A stretch of 64,000 nucleotides of DNA. Origin: Streptomyces sp. SID13726 (GTDB lineage: Bacteria > Actinomycetota > Actinomycetes > Streptomycetales > Streptomycetaceae). This document shows positions 8,312 to 17,670 of the stretch, piece by piece. The stretch's first letter is position 1; each line of letters begins with the position of its first letter. The DNA lies in the NCBI RefSeq assembly GCF_010548375.1, contig NZ_JAAGLY010000001.1:558001-622000 (forward strand), written 5' to 3'. A program made the translations under genes and the position numbers. The notes beneath the pieces are model-generated. The model did not search any database. It saw only the letters and a program-made list of their open reading frames with translations, and was not told the DNA's origin.

Positions 8312-9328
8312 TCACTCGCGGACGATCGTGCCGTTCTCGTCCATCGTCGGGTGCATCTTCATGGGGCCGTACTCGTCGACGTCGGACGGGCGCGGGGTCT
8401 CCGGTCCTTCGGGGCCGGTGCGCAGGACCCGCTCGACCCGGCAGATCCTGAAGACATGGCCCTCGACCTCGAACTCGTCGGCGCGGCCCAGCGCCCGGTA
8501 CTCCTCGGCGGCCCGCGCGTACCGGGCCTTCTTGTCGTCGCCGAACTGGTAGAGCATGGCCCAGATCTCGGACATGCCGGAGTAGAGGGTGCGGCGCGCC
8601 TCGTGCGGGGTGGCCGCGAGGGTGCTGCGGGGCCGCCAGCCGTCCTCCATGCGCTCGACCACACCGAACCCGGTGGGCAGCAGCACCAGTTCGGGATGGG
8701 TGACGACCGCCCGCTCGGAGTCCGCGCGGACGTCGGAGGGGAAGCGGCTGCCGAGGTAGGAGAAGTCCCGCAGGCTCAGCTTCAGCGCGCCCGCGGCCGG
8801 ACCCTCCACCTGCTCCGCGTCGAGGGCGAACCCCACGTCCCGCGAGGGTTCGCGGTCCGTCCCCCGCTCCCAGGACCGCTCCACCGACTCCCGGTCGGTG
8901 GGCCGGGGCGGCTCCAGGCCGTCCTCGCCCATTCGGGCGAACTCGTCGCCGCGCACCACGCGGTAGCGCACCCCGCAGGCCGCCACCTCGTTCACCGGCT
9001 CGCGCTCCAACACGGCCACGGCGGCGAGCAGTTCACGCCGTACGGCCGGGTCGTCGGTGTCGTCCTTCGCGGTGAAGAACAGATGCGACTGGAGTCCGTC
9101 CCGGGCGATCTGCGGCATCCCGTCCACCACGGGCTTCAGCAGCCGCCAGCCGGGCCCCGCCGCCGGATCCTGCGCGGCCACCCCGAACACCGGGCCGCGC
9201 AGGGCGATCCGGGGATACCGCACCGTCGCCTCCACCGCGTCGGCCTCCCGCACCCAGGCGGCGGGGTCGTCCCGGCGGACCAACTCCTCGTGGAGCTCGT
9301 TGATTTGTTGCTGCCAGTCGTCGGTCAT
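8312..9328 (-). CDS. DUF5954-like protein of unknown function
   Basis: The protein has 338 residues, is hydrophilic and has no signal peptide. The opening MTDDWQQQINELHEELVRRD, the central PVNEVAACGVRYRVVRGDEF and the late FEVEGHVFRICRVERVLR match my memory of the actinobacterial DUF5954 family, found mostly in Streptomyces; no activity is known. The family assignment is from recall and cannot be checked here. The gene is single on its strand, with the palindromic array immediately downstream. Confidence 0.7.
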   Translation of the reverse strand: MTDDWQQQINELHEELVRRDDPAAWVREADAVEATVRYPRIALRGPVFGVAAQDPAAGPGWRLLKPVVDGMPQIARDGLQSHLFFTAKDDTDDPAVRRELLAAVAVLEREPVNEVAACGVRYRVVRGDEFARMGEDGLEPPRPTDRESVERSWERGTDREPSRDVGFALDAEQVEGPAAGALKLSLRDFSYLGSRFPSDVRADSERAVVTHPELVLLPTGFGVVERMEDGWRPRSTLAATPHEARRTLYSGMSEIWAMLYQFGDDKKARYARAAEEYRALGRADEFEVEGHVFRICRVERVLRTGPEGPETPRPSDVDEYGPMKMHPTMDENGTIVRE

Positions 9329-9502
9329 GTACGCATTGTGGTGCCGGGTGGGGTGTGTATGGGGGCGAACCGATGCAACTGCCCATCCGGTTGGACGACT
9401 TCAGGACGATCCGGAGATCCGCCGGCCTCTCCGACTGTCCGCCGGCCGACAGCCGTCGCGCGGGAGTTGGAGGGCGGGCGCCTCATGCCGGAGGCTGTGG
9501 CC

Positions 9503-10153
9503 ATGACGCACCGACTCCTCGCCTACACCCGCACCACCGCCTACCGCCACGACTCCATCCCGGCCGCCGTGGCCGCCGTACGCACCCTCGGGGACTTCGA
9601 GGTCGACGCGAGCGAGGACCCGGCGGCCCTGGAGGCACCCCTCGACCGGTACGCCGCCGTCGTCTTCCTCTCCACCAGCGGCGAGGTGCTCACCCCGGCA
9701 GGCCGCGCCCGGCTCGCCGCGTACGTCGAGTCGGGCGGCGGCTTCGTCGGCGTGCACGCGGCGGCCTGCACCGAGTACGCATGGCCGTACTACGGTGAAC
9801 TGCTGGGCGCGAGGTTCGACAAGCACCCGGCGTACCAGCCGGGCAAGGCCCTGGTCGAGGACCACGACCACCCGTCGACCCGCCATCTGCCCGCCGCCTG
9901 GCAGTTCACCGACGAGTGGTACGACTTCCGCACCAACCCCCGCGCCTCCGTCAGGGTGTTGGCCTCCGCGGACGAGTCCTCGTACGACGGCGGCGGCATG
10001 GGCCCCGACCACCCCCTGGTGTGGTGCCGCGACCAGGGCCGGGGTCGCGTCTTCTACACGGCTCTCGGCCACGCCCCCGAGGCGTACGAGGACCAGGACT
10101 TCCGCGCCCATCTGCTCGGCGGGATCAACTGGGCGGCGGGGCTGGAGGACTGA
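9503..10153 (+). CDS. ThuA-like domain protein
   Basis: The protein has 216 residues from ATG 9503, with GGAGG eight bases upstream; an in-frame ATG at 9485 is an alternative. It has the class-I glutamine-amidotransferase-like ThuA fold: HRLLAYTRTTAYRHDSIPAA at the start, YVESGGGFVGVHAA in the middle and HPLVWCRDQGRGRVFYTALGH near the end. ThuA proteins occur with sugar utilisation (trehalose, inositol, glycosides) and some oxidise or isomerise sugars, but the exact reaction is uncertain. It converges with the LacI gene of the GH43 locus, 30 bp apart. Confidence 0.85.
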   Translation: MTHRLLAYTRTTAYRHDSIPAAVAAVRTLGDFEVDASEDPAALEAPLDRYAAVVFLSTSGEVLTPAGRARLAAYVESGGGFVGVHAAACTEYAWPYYGELLGARFDKHPAYQPGKALVEDHDHPSTRHLPAAWQFTDEWYDFRTNPRASVRVLASADESSYDGGGMGPDHPLVWCRDQGRGRVFYTALGHAPEAYEDQDFRAHLLGGINWAAGLED

Positions 10154-10182
10154 GAAGGTCCTGCCGATCCGCTCGACCCGTC

Positions 10183-11226
10183 TCAGCCGCGCGGTGCCGC
10201 CGTGCTGGCCCGTTCCACCAACCGGGTGGACAGTTCGGTCCGGGTGCTCTCCGGGCGGTCGCCCTCCATCATGCGGACCAGGAGGCGCAGGGCCGTCGCC
10301 GACATTTCGGAGAGCGGCTGGCGTACGGTCGTGAGGGCCGGGGCCGCCCAGCGGGCCTCGGGGAGGTCGTCGAAGCCGACGACGCTCAGGTCGGCCGGGA
10401 CCTTCAGACCCCGTTCGGCGAGGGCCTCGTAGACGCCGAGGGTCATGTGGTCGGAGCAGACGAAGACCGCCGTGGGCGGCTCGGGGAGGTCGAGGAGTTC
10501 CAGCGTCCGGCGGTGGGCGGCGGTCTCGTCGAAGCCGGCGTGGCGGATGTACTCGGGGCGCTGGCGGATGCCCGCCGCCGCGAGGGCCGAACGGTAGCCC
10601 GCCACCCGCGCCCCGCTGCACATCCTGCGCTGGTGACCGGCGACGACCGCGATGCGCTCATGGCCGAGGGCGAGCAGGTGCTCGGTCGCCGTCACCCCGC
10701 CCTGCCAGTTCGCCGCACCCACCGAGACCACGCCCGGCGGCGGCTCCAGCACCGGGTCGATCAGGACGTACGGGATGCGGTGCTGGTCCAGCCAGCCGTA
10801 CTGCGTCGCCGTCAGCTCGGCCAGGTTGAACAGCACGCCGGAGGAGCCGCGCGCGGTGAGCTTGTCCATCCAGCCGCGCTCCGGGCGCCCGGTCCGGTTC
10901 CGGTTCAGGCCCGCCGAGACGACCACCTCCAGACCCGCGTCGTGCGCGGCCGCCTCCACGCCGTGCAGCACCGCCCCCGACCAGGAGGTCTCCAGCGAGT
11001 GCACGACCAGGTCGACGAGCCCCGACGACTTCGCCGCGTCGAACCGGGGCCGGCGGACATAGCCGAGCCGGTCCAGCGCCTCGGTGACCCGGCGCCGGGT
11101 CTCGGGGGCCACGTCCTCCCGCCCGTTGACCACCTTGGACGCGGTCGGCACCGACACGCCCGCCTCCCGGGCCACGACCGCCAGCGTCGGACCGGCCGCC
11201 ACGCTCGCACTTCCCGTGCGGACCAT
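10183..11226 (-). CDS. LacI-family transcriptional regulator (GH43 locus)
   Basis: The protein has 347 residues. The N-terminal helix-turn-helix and hinge read TLAVVAREAGVSVPTASKVV and RLGYVRRPRF; the sugar-binding domain follows (LGHERIAVVAGH, FVCSDHMTLGVYEAL, VGFDDLPEARWAAP). The start ATG 11226 follows GAGAGGTGG. It lies downstream of GH43 and the ABC importer on the same strand, but a 177-bp gap with several palindromes separates it, suggesting its own promoter and autoregulation. It differs clearly from the two other LacI proteins of the window, which resemble each other. Confidence 0.9.
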   Translation of the reverse strand: MVRTGSASVAAGPTLAVVAREAGVSVPTASKVVNGREDVAPETRRRVTEALDRLGYVRRPRFDAAKSSGLVDLVVHSLETSWSGAVLHGVEAAAHDAGLEVVVSAGLNRNRTGRPERGWMDKLTARGSSGVLFNLAELTATQYGWLDQHRIPYVLIDPVLEPPPGVVSVGAANWQGGVTATEHLLALGHERIAVVAGHQRRMCSGARVAGYRSALAAAGIRQRPEYIRHAGFDETAAHRRTLELLDLPEPPTAVFVCSDHMTLGVYEALAERGLKVPADLSVVGFDDLPEARWAAPALTTVRQPLSEMSATALRLLVRMMEGDRPESTRTELSTRLVERASTAAPRG

Positions 11227-11259
11227 CGGGGACCACCTCTCCGGCCCGCCCGTGGGCCA

Positions 11260-11385
11260 TGAAAGTTTCGACCAGCGCGGAAACAGTCAGCGCGAAACAG
11301 TAAGCGCTTCCTACCCTAGGTTCGCCCGGTGGAGTCGGGAAGAGGTCGGGCTTCGCAGGTCTTCGTGGCCCCGTCGCTTTCGAAA
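11260..11385. promoter_or_regulatory. LacI promoter region with three palindromic elements
   Basis: On the minus strand, 11270-11260 reads CGAAACTTTCA, one base from the CGAAACTTTCG element that I recall as a xylanase cis-element in actinomycetes. A palindrome AAGCGCTT lies at 11302-11309 in the context GTAAGCGCTTCC, and TTTCGAAA at 11378-11385. All lie between the GH43 stop and the LacI start, where an autoregulatory operator would be expected. Confidence 0.55.
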
Positions 11386-11403
11386 CCTCGAACGTGACGA
11401 CAA

Positions 11404-13038
11404 CTATCCGCAGCTCAGCCGAAACCCGCCGAAGTCGGCCGTGAACGCTGCGTCGACCAGGTCCACGGCGTGGATTCCGGCCATCGCACCTGTGAACCTC
11501 AACCTGCTCCCGTAGTCGTCGGAGAGCCGGCTGAAGTCGAGATCCGGGCCGACAGGAGTGCGTGCGCCGACCCCGTCCACGTACCAGAAACGAGCCACCG
11601 CCCCCTCCACGGTCACCCCCAGAGTGACCGCGCTTTCCACCTCCACGTCCACCACAGCGACCTGCCGGGTCTCACCCTCGTCCCGCTCGACCAGGCTGAG
11701 CACGGTCCGTCCACCGCCCCGCCACTGCTGCCCGTGCTGCCCGTCACCCTCCGGCTCCGCCCAGGTCAGGTCGAGCGCCAGATACGACTCGGTGTGGTAC
11801 CAGAGCACCAGACCCGCGGCCTGCGTGAACGACCGGGGCCGCGCCTCGACGGACACCTCGGCCTCCGCCCGGTGCTCGGTGATCCGCTGGGCCAGCAGAC
11901 TGTGCGCCCACCGCGACTCGGGACCGTGCCGCCCCCGCAGCCGGATCCAGCCGGGCCGGACGGCGGTGTCCGCCCAGGAGGGATCGGGTGCGGCCCGAAG
12001 CGTGCTCCAGGGCCAGCCCAACGGGGTTTCTGTGGGCGGGAGTTGATGCGAGGACCGCCGCAGCGGTTCAGCCGGCGTGTCCTTTTCATCCGCCGGTCCT
12101 GTCGGTCCCGTTGGTACATCCACGTCGACCGCCGGATGCGCACCCCCGTGTCGCAGTCGAGGCCAGCCCTCCGCGTCCCATGTCACCGCCTGGACCGCCG
12201 TCTCCCGCCCGAGCGTGCAGCGCGGTCCGTCCGCTGTGTGCAGGGGGCGGGCCGTGAGGTGGCTCAACACCCAGCTGCCGTCGGGCAGTTGGACCAGTTC
12301 GCCGTGGCCCGCCTTCTGCAGCTCCAGCGAAGGGTCGTCCCGGGACGTCAGCAGCGGCCGGTCGTCGAGTTCGTACGGGCCGGTGATCTCCCGGCTGCGG
12401 GCCATCAGTACACCGTGCTCGAACCCGGTGCCGCCCTCGGCCAGGACCAGGTGGTACCAGCCGTCCTTGCGGACCAACTTCGGCCCCTCGACGAGCCGTT
12501 CGTGCTGGAGCAGCAGGTGCGTGTCGCCGACCGGCGCCAGCGTCTCGCGGTCCAGTTCGGTCAGCACGATCCCGGCGAAGCGCCGGCCGCCCGGGCGATG
12601 GTCGTTCTGGAGGTTGAGCAGCCACAGCCGGCCCTCGTCGTGGAAGAGCGCGGGGTCGAAGCCGTGGCTCGCGATCCGCCGCGGTGCCGTCCACGCGCCG
12701 GACGCCTCCGTGGCCGTACAGACATAGGTGTCCGTGTCGAAGTACGGGGTGCCCACCGAGCGGACGATCGAGTAGACCACCCAGAAGCGCTCGCCGTCCC
12801 AGCTCAGCGAGGGGGCCCAGATGCCGCCCGAATCGGGCACACCCGCAAGGGAGTTGCCGGGGACCGCGCCCTCGACGTGACCCGCGTACTCCCAGTGCGC
12901 GAGGTCGCGCGAGCGGTGCAGGGGGATCGTCGGGAACCACTCGAAGGAGCTGGTCGCCACGTAGTACCGGTCGCCGACGCGGACCATCGACGGGTCGGGG
13001 GCGAAGCCGCGGATCACCGGGTTGTGCAGCAGGGTCAC
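11404..13038 (-). CDS. GH43 beta-xylosidase/arabinofuranosidase
   Basis: The protein has 544 residues with no signal peptide, so it is probably intracellular and acts on imported oligosaccharides. It begins with the GH43 base region NPVIRGFAPDPSMVRVGDRY (Asp15), has the pKa-modulating Asp in SHGFDPALFHDEG (Asp128) and the proton donor in RLVEGPKLVRKDG (Glu184). The C-terminal ~200 residues are the beta-sandwich found in XynB-type beta-xylosidases (LLAQRITEHRAEAEVSVEAR). Its GTG start overlaps the upstream permease stop by four bases, so it is translationally coupled to the importer. Confidence 0.9.
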   Translation of the reverse strand: MTLLHNPVIRGFAPDPSMVRVGDRYYVATSSFEWFPTIPLHRSRDLAHWEYAGHVEGAVPGNSLAGVPDSGGIWAPSLSWDGERFWVVYSIVRSVGTPYFDTDTYVCTATEASGAWTAPRRIASHGFDPALFHDEGRLWLLNLQNDHRPGGRRFAGIVLTELDRETLAPVGDTHLLLQHERLVEGPKLVRKDGWYHLVLAEGGTGFEHGVLMARSREITGPYELDDRPLLTSRDDPSLELQKAGHGELVQLPDGSWVLSHLTARPLHTADGPRCTLGRETAVQAVTWDAEGWPRLRHGGAHPAVDVDVPTGPTGPADEKDTPAEPLRRSSHQLPPTETPLGWPWSTLRAAPDPSWADTAVRPGWIRLRGRHGPESRWAHSLLAQRITEHRAEAEVSVEARPRSFTQAAGLVLWYHTESYLALDLTWAEPEGDGQHGQQWRGGGRTVLSLVERDEGETRQVAVVDVEVESAVTLGVTVEGAVARFWYVDGVGARTPVGPDLDFSRLSDDYGSRLRFTGAMAGIHAVDLVDAAFTADFGGFRLSCG

Positions 13039-13940
13039 TTGAGGGCTCCCAGGGTGACTCCGGAACGCCAGTAGCGGCGCATCGCGACCATCATGATCGC
13101 CATCGGGACGATGGACAGCAGGGCACCGGTCAGCACCAGGCTGGTGAGGTCGACGCCGGACTCCAGGCGCTTTCCGGACCAGTTGTAGAGGCCGATGTTG
13201 AGCGTCCAGTTGTTCTCGCCGCGCAGCACGGTCAGCGGCAGGAAGAAGGCGTTCCAGGTGTTCACGAAGGCCAGCAGGAAGACCGTCGCACCGCCGGTGG
13301 TCATCATCCGCAGCACGATGCTGAAGAAGATCCTGAGCTCACCGGCCCCGTCGATCCGGGCCGCCTCCAGCAGCTCGAAGGGGATCGTGGCCTCGGTGTA
13401 CACCTTGGCGAGGTACACGCTGAAGGGGTTGATCAGACAGGGGATCAGCATCGCCCAGGGCGTGTCGACGAGGCCGATCTCGGAGAACAGCAGATACAGC
13501 GGCAGCGTGAGCAGCGCGATCGGGATCAGGAAGGAACCGACCACGCACGCGAACACCAGGTTGCGGCCCGGGAATTCGAAGCGGGCGAGACCGTACCCGG
13601 TCGCCAGCGCCAGCAGCGTGCCGCCGAGGGAGCCGACACCGGCGTACAGGAACGAGTTCGCCGTCCAGCGCAGGAAGATGCCGTCCTCGTAGGTGAACAG
13701 CTGATGCAGGTTGTCCCACAGGTGCCAGCCGGAGAACCACAGCCCGTTGGACTGGTACAGCCCGGTGCGGTCCTTGGTGGCGGCGACGATCAGCCACCAC
13801 ACCGGGAAGAGGCTGTAGACGCTCGCAAGGGACAGCCCCACGAGCAGGAACCGCTGCCCGCCGCGTGAACGGGCCGCCGGATCAGGCTTGTTGAGCCGCC
13901 GGACGTGCGTGCTCTTCGTGGGTGCCTCGGTGAGGGTCAT
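13035..13940 (-). CDS. Sugar ABC transporter permease, MalG-type
   Basis: The protein has 301 residues with about six membrane segments. The EAA loop reads PFELLEAARIDGAGELRIFF, where the permease contacts the ATPase. It ends MRRYWRSGVTLGALK, typical of CUT1-family inner permeases. Its ATG shares one base with the stop of the upstream permease, and its stop overlaps the GH43 start. There is no ATPase gene in the operon, as is usual for Streptomyces sugar importers that share MsiK. Confidence 0.9.
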   Translation of the reverse strand: MTLTEAPTKSTHVRRLNKPDPAARSRGGQRFLLVGLSLASVYSLFPVWWLIVAATKDRTGLYQSNGLWFSGWHLWDNLHQLFTYEDGIFLRWTANSFLYAGVGSLGGTLLALATGYGLARFEFPGRNLVFACVVGSFLIPIALLTLPLYLLFSEIGLVDTPWAMLIPCLINPFSVYLAKVYTEATIPFELLEAARIDGAGELRIFFSIVLRMMTTGGATVFLLAFVNTWNAFFLPLTVLRGENNWTLNIGLYNWSGKRLESGVDLTSLVLTGALLSIVPMAIMMVAMRRYWRSGVTLGALK

Positions 13941-14824
13941 CAGTCGGTCTCCTTCGAGGTGAACCGGTAGAACAGGAAGGAGGCGACGCCGAGGATCAGG
14001 GCGAGCAGCACCGAGAGGGCCGCCGCGTAGTGGTAGTTGCCGGCGTTGAACGCCTGGTTGTAGATGATCATGATCGGGGTGAAGGAGTCACTGACCGTCT
14101 GCGGGGTGACGTTCCTGAACAGCGCGGGCTCGTTGAAGATCTGGAGCATCTGGATGACCGAGAGCATCCCGGTGAGCACCAACGCCCCCCGCACGAACGG
14201 GATCTTGATACTGGTCGCGATCCGCCACTCCGTGGCCCCGTCGAGCCGCGCGGCCTCGAACAGCTCGCGCGGCACGCCCTGGAGCGCCGAGTAGATGATG
14301 ACCATGTTGTAGCCGATGCCGTGCCAGGTCAGCAGGTTGCCGATGGACGGCCAGACCATCGAGGGCGCGAAGAAGTTCCAGGAGAACCCGAAGACGTTGC
14401 CGAGCGGGGTCAGCGGACCGACGTCCGGGCTGTACAGGTTGAGCCACACGATCGCGGCGACCACACCCGGGATCATGTACGGCACCAGCAGCAGGATCCG
14501 GAACCGCCCGGCCACCTTCGAGGACAGCGCGTCCAGGAGGAGGGCCAGCACCAGACTGACCAGCAGCATGATCGGGATCTGCGCACAGGCGAAGAGCACG
14601 ACCCGCAGCACGGACCCCATGAACGCCGAGTCGGTCAGCCCCTGTTGGTAGTTGTCGAGCCCGGCGAACTCGTCGGTGGTCCCGCCGAGCCCCAGCCCCG
14701 AGGACTGCGACCGGTAGAGCGACTGGTAGACGGCGTACCCGATCGGCAGCAGGTACAGGAAGACGAAGCCGAGCTGGAAGGGCACCGTGAAGGCGGCACC
14801 CTTCCAGCGCAGTGAGCGAATCAT
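13940..14824 (-). CDS. Sugar ABC transporter permease, MalF-type
   Basis: The protein has 294 residues. It starts IRSLRWKGAAFTVPFQLGFV, has about six membrane segments and an EAA loop reading PRELFEAARLDGATEWRIAT. It pairs with the MalG-type permease that follows it and with the lipoprotein encoded 38 bp upstream. Together they form a CUT1 importer that probably supplies xylo- or arabino-oligosaccharides to the GH43 enzyme. Confidence 0.9.
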   Translation of the reverse strand: MIRSLRWKGAAFTVPFQLGFVFLYLLPIGYAVYQSLYRSQSSGLGLGGTTDEFAGLDNYQQGLTDSAFMGSVLRVVLFACAQIPIMLLVSLVLALLLDALSSKVAGRFRILLLVPYMIPGVVAAIVWLNLYSPDVGPLTPLGNVFGFSWNFFAPSMVWPSIGNLLTWHGIGYNMVIIYSALQGVPRELFEAARLDGATEWRIATSIKIPFVRGALVLTGMLSVIQMLQIFNEPALFRNVTPQTVSDSFTPIMIIYNQAFNAGNYHYAAALSVLLALILGVASFLFYRFTSKETD

Positions 14825-14862
14825 CAGTAGCAGCCCTTAAGCCTCTAGCTCCAGCCCCAGCC

Positions 14863-16194
14863 CTAGCCCTTGACGCTGATGCCGCGGGATTTCAGGTCGT
14901 TGACCGTCCACTCCTGCATGTGCGCCAGCAGGTCGGTCACCGTCTGCTCCTTGCTGACCACCTTGGCCCAGCCGGCCTGCATCTCGGTGAACATGGCGGT
15001 CCAGTCGGGCCCGAAGGTCCAGTCGGTGGTGACGGTCTTCAGGCTGTCCTTCACGATCTGCTGCCCCGCCTGGTAGTTGGAGCCGAGCAGCTTCTCGGAG
15101 ACCGCCTCCGGCACATACGAGTCGCTGTCGGCCAGCGCGGGCATCACGCCGTTGCCGGTGGTCGGGCTCGCCATCGTCTTCACCGCGCCGGTGTTGGTGG
15201 ACATCCACAACGCGGCCTCGGCGGCCTGCTTCTGGCTCTTGCAGCCCTTGGTCACCAGCGTCACGCTGCCGGTCAGATTGGTACCGGCCGGAGTCTTGGC
15301 GGCCTCACCGGCGAACGTCGGCCAGGGCGAAAGCCCCCAGTCCCCGAAGGACTTGGTGAAGTTCTGCACCATGCCGGCCATCTGCCAGGTCGAGATCTGC
15401 CGGGTGGCGGTCCCGCCGTTGTCGTAGTTGCGCTGCACGGCCGCGTAGTCGGCGAAGGACAGCTTGGAGTTGAGATCGTTGTCGATGATCTCCTGAATGA
15501 CCTTGGCGGCCTTCAGCGTGCCCGCGTCCTGGAAGTCCACCTTCCAGGAGTTGCCGTCGATCGCGTACCAGTGCGCCCCGGCCTGCATGGCCAGCACTTC
15601 CAGCGTGCTCGGGTCCTCACCGGCGTAGTTGGTGATCTTGATGCCGTGCTTCTTCAGCACCTTGCCCGCGGCGATGAACTCGTCCCAGGTCGTCGGCGCC
15701 TCGATGCCGTACTTCTTGAAGATGTCGGTGCGGTAGATGGTGAAGTTCGGCGACGAACTGGTCGGCACGCCGTACGACTTCCCCTGCACCTGCGCGCTCG
15801 CCCACGACCCGGTGTTGAACTTGCCCTTCTCGCCCTCGACGTACTGCGTGATGTCGGCGAGCGCGCCCTGCGCGACCCAGCTGGTCACGTACTCGGCGGT
15901 GTTCTGCACCAGACAGGGCGCGTTGCCCGCCTTCACCGCGTTGGTCAGCTGCTTCTGCATGGTCAGCTGGTCGGTGACCTTCGTGTACTTCAGCTGGATG
16001 TCCTTGTGCGAGGCGTTGAACGCCTTGACGACCGCGTCCTGGCCGTTGGCCCAGCCCCAGAAGGGGAGGGTGACCGGCCCCGACGACTGCGAGCCGCCGG
16101 AGTCGGACCCGCCGCACGCGGTGAGCAGACCTGACAGCGCGAGTCCCGCAACGGCGGCGCGGGCGAACCTTCTCCGGGGGCTGCTGAAGTTCAT
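14863..16194 (-). CDS. Sugar ABC transporter substrate-binding lipoprotein
   Basis: The protein has 443 residues from ATG 16194. The signal peptide has an Arg-rich start (SSPRRRFARAAVAGLALSG) and the lipobox LLTAC, so the mature protein is lipid-anchored outside the membrane. The body is a CUT1 extracellular solute-binding protein (TLPFWGWANGQDAVVKAFN; GALADITQYVEGE). It is the first gene of the importer-GH43 operon. An upstream extension to 16374 is unlikely because it would precede the signal sequence. Confidence 0.9.
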   Translation of the reverse strand: MNFSSPRRRFARAAVAGLALSGLLTACGGSDSGGSQSSGPVTLPFWGWANGQDAVVKAFNASHKDIQLKYTKVTDQLTMQKQLTNAVKAGNAPCLVQNTAEYVTSWVAQGALADITQYVEGEKGKFNTGSWASAQVQGKSYGVPTSSSPNFTIYRTDIFKKYGIEAPTTWDEFIAAGKVLKKHGIKITNYAGEDPSTLEVLAMQAGAHWYAIDGNSWKVDFQDAGTLKAAKVIQEIIDNDLNSKLSFADYAAVQRNYDNGGTATRQISTWQMAGMVQNFTKSFGDWGLSPWPTFAGEAAKTPAGTNLTGSVTLVTKGCKSQKQAAEAALWMSTNTGAVKTMASPTTGNGVMPALADSDSYVPEAVSEKLLGSNYQAGQQIVKDSLKTVTTDWTFGPDWTAMFTEMQAGWAKVVSKEQTVTDLLAHMQEWTVNDLKSRGISVKG

Positions 16195-16581
16195 CTGACC
16201 GTGTTCCTTCGGGAAGTAGGGCGTCTCGGAGAGGAGAGAGGGGATCGGCGGCTCGGTGTCGGCCGGAAACGGCGGCCGGGAGTCTCGTCGGCGCGCGGTT
16301 GCGGGGGGTCGGCCCAGCGGAAGCTGTAGTAACCGGTTGCTGGGACGGTAGGCCGACGGTCCGCCGGTTAGCAAGAGGTAGTCGGCAATTTGTTACGCCG
16401 ATTTGTCCGCGGGGTTAGCCCGAAGTGCAGGCCGCAGCCCTGCACGAGAGCTGACGTATCACCAGCTCAGAGGCGTCTGGGCAGGACGGACGAAGGAACG
16501 GCCGGAGGCACTGGCCCCACCCCTCCGAACCGCGGAAACCGTTTACGAAACGAAGATCTGAACTCTCGGCCGATCTGCCCG
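16195..16581. promoter_or_regulatory. Promoter region of the GH43 importer operon with LacI-type operators
   Basis: This 387-base region contains no convincing gene. It holds two operator-like sequences: AACCGGTT at 16331-16338, and GGAAACCGTTTAC at 16534-16546 with AAAC-C-GTTT as its palindromic core. It lies between the LacI stop at 16582 and the binding-protein start at 16194, so the operon promoter should be here. Confidence 0.6.
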
Positions 16582-17670
16582 CTAGCGGGGTTGCGTGGGC
16601 GGCCGCACGGAGTGCCGTACGACGACATGGGTGCCCAGCACCAGATGGTCCCCGTCGCTCCCGCGCCGCCGCGCCCCGCCGCCCTCACGCCGGTCGGCGA
16701 CGGCCCGCAGGGCGACCCGTCCCATCTCCTCGTAGGGCACATGGACGGTGGTGAGCTGGGGGGTCAGCTGAGACGCGAGCGGAATGTCGTCGTACCCGAC
16801 GATCGAGACGTCCTCGGGCACCCGCAGCCCCGCGGCCCGCAGCGCCTGCATGGCACCGGCCGCGACGACGTCGGTCCCGGCGAGGACGGCGGTGAACTCG
16901 AGCCCGTCCCGCAGCGAGCCCTCGACGGCCTCGTACCCGTGCTCGTAGTCGTAGGCCCCGTGCCGCACCATCCCCGCCTCGAACGGCACGCCGTACGCCT
17001 CGAAGGCTCGTCGGGCCCCCTTCAAGCGCCCCTGGGCGGTGGTGAGTTCGGCGTGCCCGGGCAGCACGAGCACCCTGCGGTGCCCGGCCGACAGCAGATG
17101 GCTGGCCATGGCGTAGGCCCCGCCCTCGTTGTCGTAGTCGACGGTGGTGGCCGGCACGTCACCCTCCAGCGGCGGCCGCCCGACCAGCACGAGATGCGAC
17201 CCGGCGGCGTCCAGGGACCGGGCGAAGCGGCCCATGCGCAGCTGGTACTCGTCGTAGTCGTAGGCACCGCCGAGCAGCACGACCGCCGCCACCCCCTGCT
17301 GCCGCATGAGGTTGACGAGGGCGAGCTCCCGCTCGGGATCGTCCCCGGTGGTCCCCACCAGCGACAACCATCCGCGCAGGGTGGCGGCCCCCTCCACCCC
17401 CTTGGCCACATGGGCGAAGGCGGCACCGGTGATGTTGTTGATGAGGATGGCCACGGTGGGCGTACCGCCGCCGGCCAGTGACCGGGCATGGGCGTTGGTG
17501 ACGTAGTCCAGATCGCGCACGACCTTCATCACCTTGCGGCGCAGATCCTCGGACACCGGATAGTTCCCGGACAGCACCCGGGAAACACTGGCCACGGACA
17601 CCCCGGCCCGAGCGGCCACATCCCGAATGGTGGCCCGCCCGACATCCCCGGCCGCCTTGCGCTGACTCAC
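16582..17670 (-). CDS. LacI-family transcriptional regulator (AACCGGTT group, copy 1)
   Basis: The protein has 362 residues from GTG 17670, with GAGGAG nine bases upstream. The DNA-binding head reads ATIRDVAARAGVSVASVSRV, and the sensor domain contains TVDYDNEGGAYAMASHLLSA. It ends HLVLGTHVVVRHSVRPP. The protein is strikingly similar along its whole length to the LacI encoded at 30487-31542 (shared YDNEGGAYA, LTTVHVPYEE, GTHVVVR). It is positioned directly upstream of the importer-GH43 operon and probably represses it in the absence of the sugar. Confidence 0.92.
   Translation of the reverse strand: MSQRKAAGDVGRATIRDVAARAGVSVASVSRVLSGNYPVSEDLRRKVMKVVRDLDYVTNAHARSLAGGGTPTVAILINNITGAAFAHVAKGVEGAATLRGWLSLVGTTGDDPERELALVNLMRQQGVAAVVLLGGAYDYDEYQLRMGRFARSLDAAGSHLVLVGRPPLEGDVPATTVDYDNEGGAYAMASHLLSAGHRRVLVLPGHAELTTAQGRLKGARRAFEAYGVPFEAGMVRHGAYDYEHGYEAVEGSLRDGLEFTAVLAGTDVVAAGAMQALRAAGLRVPEDVSIVGYDDIPLASQLTPQLTTVHVPYEEMGRVALRAVADRREGGGARRRGSDGDHLVLGTHVVVRHSVRPPTQPR

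Noticed and set aside
16195..16374. Extended N-terminus of the first binding protein
   Set aside because: It would place 60 non-hydrophobic residues before a lipoprotein signal; ATG 16194 is better.
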